From Puffinus mauretanicus (Eukaryota; Chordata; Aves; Procellariiformes; Procellariidae): a stretch of DNA of 64,000 nucleotides. The translations under genes were made by a program, and so were the position numbers. Below, piece by piece: positions 51,690 through 61,639 of the stretch (its first letter is position 1; every line of letters starts with the position of its first letter). The stretch is taken from positions 1,736,001-1,800,000 of the forward strand of contig JAJKFH010002273.1 of the NCBI GenBank assembly GCA_023333565.1, written 5' to 3'. The notes below the pieces were generated by a model, which worked only from the letters and a program-made list of their open reading frames with translations, searched no databases and was not told where the DNA came from.

Positions 51690-53591
51690 AATTTGGTAGT
51701 AAATACTCTGACTATATAAGCAGTAGATGTCAAAGAGGAGTTAAAAATAAATCAGGTATTTCCAAAGCATCCGTCTGTGTTTCCTACTGTCCATTGTAGT
51801 TATATCTTCTTTTCTGTCTTATAGTTCTAATATATCGTGTATATGATGATGTGTAGATTTTTTTTTTTTTTTTTACTATTGTTGTTTTACTATATCCAGT
51901 CACAGGCCATCTCAAATCACAGGTTTACATACAGGTTTTGTCTGTGGAGCCAAATACACAAAGAATAGATGTTTGGTTTTTGCGGTGTATGTTTGTACAC
52001 TTGTTCTTTGGAAGAGTGAGGGGCGGGGGGAAAACAGCAAAATTTCTCTCTAACAAAACAAGTATAGTGTTTGGTTACTTTATTATTATTTCAGTAGTAG
52101 GTAGTATCACAGAACCACATAAAGCTAACTTGCTTTCTTTGTGTCTGCATAGTTCTGAGTCCTGTGCGTGTGAGTATGTGTATATATTTTTATATATCTG
52201 TTAGACATTGTTCAGCTATTTTTAGCTATTGTCCATGTCCATTTATCTTTATCACTCTACGAAGTCTGAATAAGAGAATACATTTTATAGCAGTACTTAA
52301 AGGATAGGTGGTATGTCATAAGAAATTGAGTGAAAGTAATTTTGCTTTTTGGAATCATCCTAATTTGTTCATCTGAGGACAAAGATAAAATGCCAAATGC
52401 TTAATTTCATTGTACTACTGTAGAAATATTTGCTAAATTTATAAGTAGTCAAGTACTGTAGTTACTGCTTATTTCACCCTTTGTACTCACATATTTTGTG
52501 TTTGGGGTGGTGTAAAGTACATATTTTGAGTTATTTTTTAACTCAGAAATACTCTGTATTAAATTCAGCAGGGAGGGTTTCCCACATGTTTGGAGGCGAC
52601 CACTGCCACTGCTAAAGCTTTCCATTCAAGACAGACCAGCAGCAAAAATGATGTTCCAACTTAGTAATTTGGGAGCCTTTTCATCAAGTCAGAGTGGCTT
52701 TTACATTTCTGTATCCAGGATTAGAATTTATCTTGAGATGTTTAGCATTGACTGGAGCAATTAAAAAGCTATCACCAACAGGTTTATGAAAAATACTGTG
52801 GTCATTGTTCTGCTGTCATTTAGATCCAAGTTACTTGCTCCATAAAGAAGAAAGTATCTTGCTGTAGACAGCCTTCAGAAGACACACGGCATAAACAAAG
52901 CCTCCATCAACACTTCAGTTCTCGAAGTGGTAATTGAGATTTTAGCAGCAAGACTCTGCTTGACTGTAACCAGAGTCAAATGACTAAAACTACGTTCAGC
53001 TCCTTGAACACTTACTCATTAAGGGACTTGGAAAATGAGCTCTGTGTTTCCTCAAATGAGAAACATAGATCTTTTTGCACCTTGAGCAAATTCACTTCTT
53101 TTGGCTACTTACTGTATTCTGTTTTAATCTTGATTTCTTCAGCAAAAGTTTACCAGCATGGTAAAACTGAAAGTTCTTGAAACAGGTTTTTTTCAGATGC
53201 TATAGCACTAAGAGATAATGTAATTTTACTGCTTTAATCCAAGTTCACTGTATTTTTTAATAATATGAATTGACACAGTAGAGATTCTGCATATTTTAAA
53301 ATAATTTTAAAAGTTAACTAAAATATAGCATGAGATCCTGATACAATTTTTTGCATGCAGCTAAAAAATAAAAAAAGCAAGCAGTGCTACTCCAGAGATG
53401 TTTTTAAACTGATAGTTTTTCATGGGCTGCAGTTCAGCGGTTCTGTCAAACTATATCTGTAATCTTAAGAGGATATTACTATTACAACTATCAAAGTTGA
53501 CTGAAATAGTTTTCTCTTATTCTTATTTTCTATTATTAATGTAAATTGCTTAATTAAAATGAAATACGGATTCAGAAGTTGTATAGTATTG
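51690..53591. other. Unique AT-rich sequence with T17 run
   Basis: A run of 17 T lies at 51858-51874. No gene or repeat family was otherwise recognised. Small open frames near 51.9-52.2 kb and 53.0-53.2 kb have no motif. Confidence 0.6.
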
Positions 53592-53718
53592 TGTATGGTT
53601 TAACCTGGCAGGCAGCCAAATACCACGCATGATTATATTCACCCCGTTAAAATAATCTGGATTCTCAGAGAATGATAAGGTTAAAAGTGAGAAAACTCGT
53701 GGGTTGAGATAAAGACAG

Positions 53719-53724
53719 TTTAAT
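53719..53724 (-). terminator. LTR polyadenylation signal ATTAAA
   Basis: ATTAAA on the minus strand, conserved at the same place in the 5' LTR (55384-55389) and mutated in the solo LTR. It marks the expected end of R about 15-25 bases downstream. Confidence 0.6.
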
Positions 53725-53900
53725 AGGGAAAGCAAAAGCCCGCATGCAAGCAAAGCAAAACAAGGAATTCATTCACCACTTCCCATCGGCAGGCAGGTGT
53801 TCAGCCATCGCCAGGAAAGCAGGGCTCCATCACGCGTAACGGTTACTTGGGAAGACAAACGCCATCACTCTGAACATCCCCCTCCTCTTCTTCACCCAGC

Positions 53901-53923
53901 CTTATATGCTGAGCATGACGTCA
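53901..53923 (-). promoter_or_regulatory. LTR core promoter: CRE plus TATA box
   Basis: TGACGTCA at plus 53916-53923 and TATAAG (plus 53901-53906) on the minus strand, in the same arrangement as the other LTRs. In a 3' LTR this would direct transcription into the downstream flank (towards lower coordinates). Confidence 0.65.
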
Positions 53924-54167
53924 TATGGTATGGAATAGCCTATTGGCCAGCTGGGCCAGCCGTCCTGGCCACGGTCCCTCCCAGCCCCCTGCACATCTGG
54001 CAGGGCATGGGAAGACAAAAAGTCCTTGACTAGCATAAACAATACCTAGCAACAACCAAAACATCAGTGTGTCATCAACATTATTCTCACACTACATCCA
54101 AAACACAGCACTATACCAGTTAATAGGAAGAAAATCAACTCCATCCCAGCCAAAACCAGGACAGTAT

Positions 54168-54178
54168 CCACCCCTTAT
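54168..54178 (-). other. Putative polypurine tract before the 3' LTR
   Basis: The minus strand reads AATAAGGGGTGGATAC directly before the LTR start TGTCC. This is the correct place for the plus-strand primer of reverse transcription. It is short and interrupted by a T, so it is a weak tract. Confidence 0.5.
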
Positions 54179-54652
54179 TCCATACCATTTACATCATGCT
54201 CAGGTCCGACACAATCCAATACATTCTCATTATCCACCATCCCCCTTCCCATCTTTTGATGTAATACACAGATATCATTCCCTTAGTCTATAGACCACCC
54301 CTGTAAAATGTCCATAAAATATCCATAAATGTACACAAAATGTCCACTGCATTCATTTAGTCCATAACTTCGGGCTCCATCTGTTATGGTGGTCACTCAG
54401 GTCAGCAGAGGTGGTGTGTTGCGTGGAGTTACTGGGCACCAAAGCCGGCTCAGGTCAGGTTACTGCTGCGCTTGTGCTGCTTCTTGTAAAGCTTGTCCTC
54501 CATTGGTTCAGGTGGTTCCTGCTATAGTAAATCCTATAACATGCAACTCAAATCATGGGTTACAACAATTTAAAGGTATATCCATTACAATCTCCACCCC
54601 TGGTCCCTTTGGGCCAGACCATAGGGTTTAACATTGCAATGAACTCCTCCCC

Positions 54653-54893
54653 TTGCCCCTGCTCCGGCTTGGACTTATCCACAGACTGCAGTCTCTTAGG
54701 GTGTACCTGCTCCAAGTGGAGCCTTACCTATGAGCCACAGTCTCTCCAGAGGTATACCTGCTGCGGCACGGACATAACCACGGCCACAGACGCTTCGAGA
54801 TGTACCTGCTTGGGCATGGGCTTATCCACAGTCACAGACGCCTCGGGGTGTCCTGTCCCGCATGGACTCAGCCACAGGTCACAGTCCCTTCGA
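54653..54893 (-). repeat. Five-unit imperfect tandem repeat (about 48 bp) in the ERV leader
   Basis: Units at about 54653-54699, 54700-54750, 54751-54798, 54799-54846 and 54847-54893 (47, 51, 48, 48 and 47 bp). Most begin near GGTGTACCTGCT on the plus strand and end near CCACAGACGCTTCGA. Three units are multiples of three and translate on the minus strand as a 16-17 residue repeat (EASVTVDKPMPKQVHL, then EASVAVVMSVPQQVYL). The units have diverged, so the array is not recent. Confidence 0.8.
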
Positions 54894-55226
54894 TTCGAGT
54901 TCACGCTGCAGTTCCAGCCTGTCCAGCACAGCAGCACAGAAGCAGCAGCGATGCCCTGGCCCTCTGCCAGCCCAGGCGCATCCCCATTGCTGTTATCAGA
55001 ACGTTCCCAGGCACAGCACAGTAAGACGATCAGCAGTGCAGCAGTACAGCAAGCAGCGAGAGCAAAAAAGCAGCCACTAACGAGCACAAGACTCTAATAC
55101 ACATTAAGGCAAGCAAGCCCCATGGCAAGCAGAAGAGCCTGCGAATTAATAGCTAAACAGCAGTAACAGCTATAAATTCAATCTAGCACATTCCAATCAA
55201 ACCTGTCATTATCTCGAACCCTTCGA

Positions 55227-55244
55227 GCCCCACGTTGGGCGCCA
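55227..55244 (-). other. Primer-binding site for tRNA-Lys(1,2)
   Basis: The minus strand reads TGGCGCCCAACGTGGGGC, the exact complement of the 3' end of tRNA-Lys1,2 (plus strand GCCCCACGTTGGGCGCCA). The match continues on to 55222, giving 23 paired bases. It lies 8 bases inside the 5' LTR end, slightly farther than usual. The site is used by several betaretrovirus-like (class II) elements. It is not a tRNA gene, since no cloverleaf or anticodon arm precedes it. Confidence 0.93.
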
Positions 55245-55383
55245 AAAAGGACTGTCGTGGTTTAACCCCAGCCGGCCACTGAGCACCACGCAGCCGCTCG
55301 CTCACCCCCCCCCGCCAGGTGGGATGGGGGAGAGAATCAGAAGGGTAAAAGTGAGAAAAACTCGTGGGTTGAGATAAAGACAG

Positions 55384-55389
55384 TTTAAT
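55384..55389 (-). terminator. LTR polyadenylation signal ATTAAA
   Basis: ATTAAA on the minus strand about 180 bases downstream of the TATA box. This is consistent with an R region of roughly 150-180 bases. Confidence 0.6.
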
Positions 55390-55565
55390 AGGGAAAGCAA
55401 AAGCCGCGCACGCAAGCAAAGCAAAACAAGGGATTCATTCACCACTTCCCATCGGCAGGCAGGTGTTCAGCCATCTCCAGGAAAGCAGGGCTCCGTCACG
55501 CGTAACGGTTACTTGGGAAGACAAACGCCATCACTCCGAACGCCCCCCCTCCTTCTTCACCCAGC

Positions 55566-55588
55566 CTTATATGCTGAGCATGACGTCA
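55566..55588 (-). promoter_or_regulatory. LTR core promoter: CRE plus TATA box
   Basis: TGACGTCA at plus 55581-55588 and TATAAG at plus 55566-55571 on the minus strand. Transcription from here would run through the primer-binding site into the short internal region. Confidence 0.7.
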
Positions 55589-55830
55589 TGGTATGGACAG
55601 CTCTATTGGCTAGCTGGGCCAGCCAGCCCTGGCTACCGCCCTTCCCAGCCCCCTGCACATCTGGTGGCACGTGTTACGCAAAAGTCCTGACTAGCATAAA
55701 TAATACCTAAAGCAACAACCAAAACAATGTGTCATCAATACTTATATTCTACACTACATCCAAAACACACAGCATCATACCGTGCTAATAGGAAGAAAAC
55801 TCAACCTCAACTCCAGCCAAACCAGGGACA

Positions 55831-58800
55831 AGCATTTTGTATGTCTGCATGATGAAGCGCAGTGCAGCCAGCAATGATTATATTGTATGGCGTTAAAATA
55901 ATCTGTATTCTCATGGAGATGATAAAATTATTCTTGTGGGCACACTAGTGCAGTGATGAGGCATACTCTTGCCTTCAAGACTCAAACTGGCATCTCTGTA
56001 GTGTGTTACACTGAGGGCTTGACAGGACCATTTGATTCAGAGCTAGTTTCATAGTTTTTTTTGAAGGACAAAGCCTAACATGCAGAAAAAGCAAATAATG
56101 CTTTTACTCAAATCTGATATTCCATTAGTATTCAGTCCTTTTATGATAAAATGTAACCATCTCTCTTCTGTGATCTCTATCAGTCCTATTGCCATACATT
56201 GTGCATGTAAGTGAGGTTTCAATCCAAAGGCTTTTGTTAGGCCTTGGAATGGATCTGAAATTAAATTTCATTATAGAAGATGCCCTTTTGAGGTCCAATT
56301 GTTAATTGCTGCTGAAGATGTCAAACTGATAAGTCAAAACATTCTTCTTTAGAGAACAAAACACAGCAATAAAGTGTCCTGATTTATTGCTTTTAATTAG
56401 GAGAAATGGAAAACTGGGCTAGGTAGATATGGACTGTTGTATGTATAATTGCATCGAACGGGACACAAATTTTCCTTGTTGTCCAGTCCTTTTCTCATTT
56501 CATTTGCTCTTTGAAACTCAGTATACTTTACAGCACATGAATAACACAAAGCAGTTAGATCATTAAACCCAAAATGGTTTTACTGTTGTATTGGTTTGAT
56601 GATGGTTTTGAAATGTCAAGAATGTCCTGTATTTATATAATGGTACCTTCAATTTACTGTAGACTCTGTCACTATGCATGGAGCTGAGCTTCTTTTAGCA
56701 ACAGAAGAAGGGGTTGGGAAGAGAAGTGGGTTAGAGATCTTTTCCGCCTCTCCGTGATGGCTGTAGAGAAGCATCATGGAAAGCTTTCTTAACATTAGGG
56801 TTGCACACTGGAGTGCTCTGTCCTGGTATCTGGAGTTCTCCTGTTAAAACCCCAAATCTACAGGCAGTCAGAGGCAAAAATACTGTTCAAAGGGGAAAAA
56901 CAAATTCTCATGGTTGTTTCCTCATTCTTTCTCAACGTATGGATAGGTACGCATGTAACCCCACTTAATTTCTATGTAGTCTGTGATGCTCAGCTAAGCC
57001 ATGGGGCTGTTGTGGTTAATATACGTTTATGCTGATTTGTGAGCCAACTACTGCTTAAAAGCTTTGATTGCCTTTTTCTTGCTGGACACACTGATTTAGA
57101 CTCTTCTGGCTCTAGCTGCTCATTTTCACGGAACTTGTAGGAGTGTAATTATCTTGAAGACCATAGCCTGATGTTATATTTGGTTGAAAGTGACTGTATT
57201 CCACAAAGTTATTAGAAGGAGACAGGTAAGCAGACAGACAGGCAATCTATCCATATAAACCTTGCTTCTTTAGGAAAGCTACTTCTATTTAAAAGCATCA
57301 CACACACAACACTGAATCTTTCAAATCTCGTTATGTCCTGCAGGTATAATAGGTAGGAACTGTGTAGGAACTTGTTCTTACAGACAGCATCCTGTAGGGT
57401 GGAAATATCCCCTGCAGCAATGGCAATATTTTAAGACTCCATTATTGAACAGTTCTGCCTTGTATATGTTTCTGTAGTGCCTTTACCATTGAAATGTCTT
57501 TGAGTTACGCATTGGGCAAAATGACAAACAGTGTTTCTCTTACTCCTCTTACAGAAATGATGGTGTAGGAAATATCGTCTTTGACTTGGTTATTCTTATG
57601 AATTTCTTTGTATCACATATTAGCAATAAAGAAGAAAATGCCCAATGAAAACACATGTTGTGTTTGGATGCAGAAGGGCCTCATTGGAATAGGCCTCCTA
57701 ATCCGAGTACGGAACTATATTTGCCAAGAGCTAGTTTCTTCAGGTCACTTTGACTTTACCATTCACATAAATATTGTTAATTTAGGCATATTTGTCTAGT
57801 CCTGTGTTTTTCCATCATCATACTACTGATGTCTTGGGACTTTGTAATCATGCACACGCACATACATGCACAGCACACGCAAATCTGAAATGGAAAGATT
57901 TATTCACTGTGATAGTGACTAGCAATATGAAGAAAGTCTTTGGAATTCTCATCTCTGCCAGTCTGCTGCATTACGTATCTCTCTACATAAAACTTGTTAA
58001 ACCTTTCAATATAGTGATTTTGCAAACTATTGTGAAACCTCTGAAATTAGCATTTAACATCTGTTAACTTGCTGACATATCTCCATGTTCATCCAGAATA
58101 AATTAAAAAAAACTGAGTGAAAAGAAGAAAAAAAAATCAATCTCCTGTCTCCAGATACTATCATGACAGACAAAACCAAGTTTACTTGGAGTCATTGCAA
58201 AGAATTGTGGGATGCGGTTCATGGAACTTGGGACTGCCTCTATCAATGACTTGTTTATTAAAAAAATGTAGGTTTAGATAATTTTTTTTCCAGTTTGTGA
58301 TTCAAAGTAAAGATATGAAGACCACTTAAAGAAAATAGCACAGAAGTCACAGTTTCTGCATTACACAATACCAAGGTTTAATGCATTCTACGGCAGCTTT
58401 TTTGGATCAATATTTGTTAGATCATTCTTTTAATCCATACCTCCAGGAAGAACAAGCCTCAGGGATCATCCTGTTGGCATCCTGACAGAAAGTTTGAACT
58501 TGAAGAATTAAAATTAAGCAAATCAAAAGCAGAGGTTTTGACACTTGAGGATGTCATCCAACATAATTTTGGCTGTACAATAATTTTGCTCTTCGTATTT
58601 TGCATGCAAGTCAGAGGAGGCATGCTTTGTAATAGGATGCAGGAATTGTAAGATAACCTTTCTTCAACCATTCACATCAAGTCTGCTCCCAAATCTCGCA
58701 ACGGATAACTATGTCCAAGAAAAACTTCTCAGCAGTGTTTAAGAAACTGAAATGTGTCTGATACATTATTAGGTTACAGGAAAGGAATTTTTACATAAAC

Positions 58801-61619
58801 AAGGACAATTATCATGTCTCCCTTTCAGTCTTATCCATTCTTTAGAGCACTCTTGCTCCTTTTTCTCTGAGGACACATCTAGACTTTCTGGTTATCCTTT
58901 TCTGGTCTCTTTTTAACCTTATAGAGTTAGTTGACATCTTTTCTGAAGTGTGATGGCAAAACTCAATCTCCAGCTTGAAACCCTTCCAGACTACTTGATT
59001 AAAGTATTTAAGGAGTTTCAGGAGACAACCAAGGTTTTTGAATTATGACAAAGTTGGATTAAATATGGATATATATAACGAATTTTTTAGTTGAGAGAGC
59101 ATTATAGGCAGGGATTTGGGGGAGAGAGATGAAAGGCACTATTGTTTTTATAAAGGTGATGGAAATTTCCTGTTTATGTTGGTCTTCTTTCTGCTATTCT
59201 TTTATGAAATAATTACTTTTCAAATATATTTTATTGATTAGTAGGTTCCTAAATACACGTGAGCATATCTAAATAATATGAATAATATAATAGCTCGTAA
59301 ATATTGCCACCTGCTTAAGTTAGAGTTTGTGGAGAATTTATGATTAGTGGACCATTTACACCTGGCTCCATGAACATGTATGTAGGAAAATGCCTTTAGA
59401 AATAGAAATAGAGATTCCTAAATGTTTCCCATTTTCATCTTCATTTCCTCTATTGTCTACTTCTAACGTTGTTCACTCTGTGATACAGATTCTGCAGTGC
59501 TGTCCCGTAGGTCTTCTACTGTGACATTGTTAGAAAAAGCCACCTGCTGATACCAAATCCTATTTTACCCAGTGGGACAATAAACAGAAGTTTTGTTCCT
59601 AAACCTAGAGAAATGCAATCAAATGACTTCTCGTTATGCTCAGACTGATGCAAGTTGTAAGGCCAGAAGAATGGTGGGAGTGAGACAGAATTTCTGGGGA
59701 GCTGGGTTTGCTCAGCAGAATGCGTCATGTAAACAAGGTGGCAAAGTAACTATAAGTAAGTTCATCCCATTGCCTCCTATTGCTTTCTTTGATGGCATTC
59801 AAAAAGTAGTGAAACCAAGTATCTTTTGTCTTTTAATTAATCAGTCCTTTCTATTGCACCTGAATTCCTAATGAATACTTAAGCTTTCATAGCAGGGAAT
59901 GTCTTTAACACAAAGTTAATACATATCACTGCACTGTTCCAAAATACTTAATTTGACTGTCTGGGTAAGTTGAAATACTAGAGTTTAATACAGCATTAAA
60001 AATACAATGAAATGTGTATTTCCCAGTCGCTTAAATACAGGCAACTTGGAATTCTTAAGTTGGTATAATTAATCTGTTAGACATACTGCCTCTGTAATAC
60101 TCAGGTTATATCATTTCCCAGTAGGATTTTTATATTAAAAATTATTGCTTTATAATTTAACACTAAGTGTTCCCTGTAGAAAAATTAGAATACAGTCTTG
60201 TAACGTAAACAATGTTGATTACTGTTGTGTAGGCTTAGTTCAGTCTGCTTTGTATTTCTGCCATATTCATAAAATTGATTGTGAAGCATATGACACTGAA
60301 TCACTTTTTTTACAGTTGATGGACAAAATTTTCCAAACAGTAGTGACGTTTTCTTAGGGAACTTTTATTTCTATTCACTAGAACCTGTCCACACAAAGTC
60401 ATTGCTTTGTGACTGCCTTTCTGGAAATTTAATGAACAGAGTTTTTCCTCGATTTCTTCAGAAAGGCAAAATGCTAAAATGTTTCCAAACTACCAAATTA
60501 AAGTACGTAGATTTTAGTGGGAGAGACGTATTTCCGTTATCTGTCTGTAGTTAAAAATGAGGGTAAAGTAGCCTTTCATAAAGAAATAAAACTTTATACA
60601 ACCTATTTAGCTGTTTTGTATTTACCTATAGCAACAAAACCTGTAACCTGAACTGTTGATGTTTTCCTTGTTACTGATTTTATTCTATTCTTTTCCACTC
60701 CCATTAATCTGTTCGTATACACAATTTAGTAAATACACACTGTAAATAGAACTGCAAAGCGGATGAATGACCTGGTTTTTAATCCTCATTACAGTTTAAT
60801 TTGTTTTATTGGAGATGATTTTTGACCTTGATTTTTTTTTAACCACTTATTTAAAACCTTCTGGCATGGGAAACATTTAAAATACATATTTGGCTTTATT
60901 AATTTATCATAGTGACAAGAAAAAGATATGTGTACCTTGAACCGTTGGGTCAGTATAAAACTATGTTCCTGGAAATGAAATACTGTAATTAGAATTCCTT
61001 GGAGGCAATGTTTTCTTTTTAACTTGATGTTACAAGAGAATGACTTCAAAGAGTTCTGCTACTTCAGCTGATAGTGGAGCAACTCCCTAAGGCGATCTCA
61101 GTTAGACAGCTCAGGGATGGTCATTCAGTAGTAGATAAGGGAGTCTGTGAAGTTAATGGGTATTCTGCCATTTAAAAATGCATTGCATTTTTATTCATTG
61201 ATGAAAATTACAGCTTTGACATCTTAGTTAAAACTTAAGTAGGAATAGGGAGATGATGCTGGTATTGTAAGAATGATCAGAGGTGATAATGTCATAGCAC
61301 TGGCAAGTAAGCGTTTTAAAATTAAGTGCTTTTCCTTCCAAAGGCTCACAGAGGAGAGAGACTTACTAGATCGTCCCATCACCAATGCAGTTACTTCCCG
61401 AAGGAGAGTAATTATGTTAACGCTTAAATTACTTAAACATCGATGCAGTTTTTTTCCACAAGCTAATTGCACATTATTTGATAGCTTCACTCTTCCTCCC
61501 TCCACCCCGCCCTCCACCTTTTTTTTTTTTTCTTCTTCTTCTATTTGCTGTGGTTTATTTGATTCTATTGCTTTCATGTGAATGAGCCTATCTGGAGAAT
61601 GACCATGTTCTAACATCTC
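55831..61619. other. Unique AT-rich non-coding sequence, no gene seen
   Basis: About 5.8 kb. The first 95 bases (55833-55925) resemble the LTR patch at 53587-53678. Beyond that no repeat family or exon was recognised. Short CA-rich patches occur at 57300 and 57855. At 61519-61542 a T13 run is followed by CTT repeats. The open frame on the minus strand at 61616-61224 is discussed under findings. Confidence 0.6.
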
Positions 61620-61639
61620 ACTTTTGAGCTGCAAAAAGT

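Larger units (their letters stand above)
53592..54163 (-). repeat. 3' LTR of the compact ERV
   Basis: On the minus strand it begins TGTCCTGGTTTTGGCTGGGA and ends near GGTTAAACCATACA. Visible parts are U3 with a CRE and TATA box (53901-53923), and ATTAAA (plus 53719-53724) as the polyadenylation signal. Between about 53630 and 53672 the usual U5 sequence (C-rich in the other LTR) is replaced by a patch resembling the unique flank at 55876-55925. The low-coordinate boundary is therefore uncertain. Confidence 0.88.
54164..55252 (-). other. Internal region of compact ERV, no retroviral genes
   Basis: About 1,089 bp between the LTRs. In element direction: primer-binding site, about 330 bp of leader, a tandem array of five units, then a non-coding 3' segment rich in short ATTTTATGGACATTT-like repeats, ending in GGGGTGGATAC before the 3' LTR. 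A minus-strand open frame of 119 codons (55087-54728) starts at GTG. Its N-terminal part is hydrophobic (LAACCTAALLIVLLCCAW) and its C-terminal part is the 16-codon repeat. It has no in-frame ATG before about codon 91, so I do not call it a gene. Other ATGs after the primer site open only very short frames. Confidence 0.8.
53592..55830 (-). mobile_element. Compact non-autonomous class II (ERVK-like) endogenous retrovirus, minus strand
   Basis: A complete LTR-internal-LTR unit of about 2.24 kb. In the element's own direction it runs from the 5' LTR (55830 to 55253) through the primer-binding site (55244-55227) and a leader with a five-unit tandem repeat to a short 3' segment, a weak polypurine stretch and the 3' LTR (54163 to 53592). 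The internal part is only about 1.09 kb, and no gag, protease, pol or env motif (for example no YxDD or zinc knuckle) was found. It therefore could move only with enzymes supplied by a relative. The Lys primer site is the reason for calling class II. The two LTRs agree at roughly nine in ten positions with many one- and two-base indels. The outer junctions are irregular (see findings). Confidence 0.88.
55253..55830 (-). repeat. 5' LTR of the compact ERV
   Basis: 578 bp. The minus strand starts TGTCCCTGGTTTGGCTGGAG and ends GGGTTAAACCACGACA, with TG...CA termini. U3 contains the CRE and TATA box, ATTAAA marks the end of R, and U5 includes the C-rich stretch on the plus strand (55307-55316). 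Relative to the 3' LTR it has many one- and two-base indels, concentrated in U3 at about 55590-55830. Confidence 0.92.

Noticed and set aside
54728..55087. 119-codon minus-strand open frame in the ERV internal region with a hydrophobic N-terminus and 16-residue repeats
   Set aside because: It begins at GTG, not ATG. The upstream frame hits a stop at once and the first in-frame Met is near codon 91. As a vertebrate protein it is unlikely, so only the repeat is reported.
55222..55244. Sequence identical to the 3' end of tRNA-Lys, suggesting a tRNA gene
   Set aside because: Only the TPsiC 3' half and CCA are present, next to an LTR end. This is the retroviral primer-binding site, and the CCA is encoded, unlike in nuclear tRNA genes.
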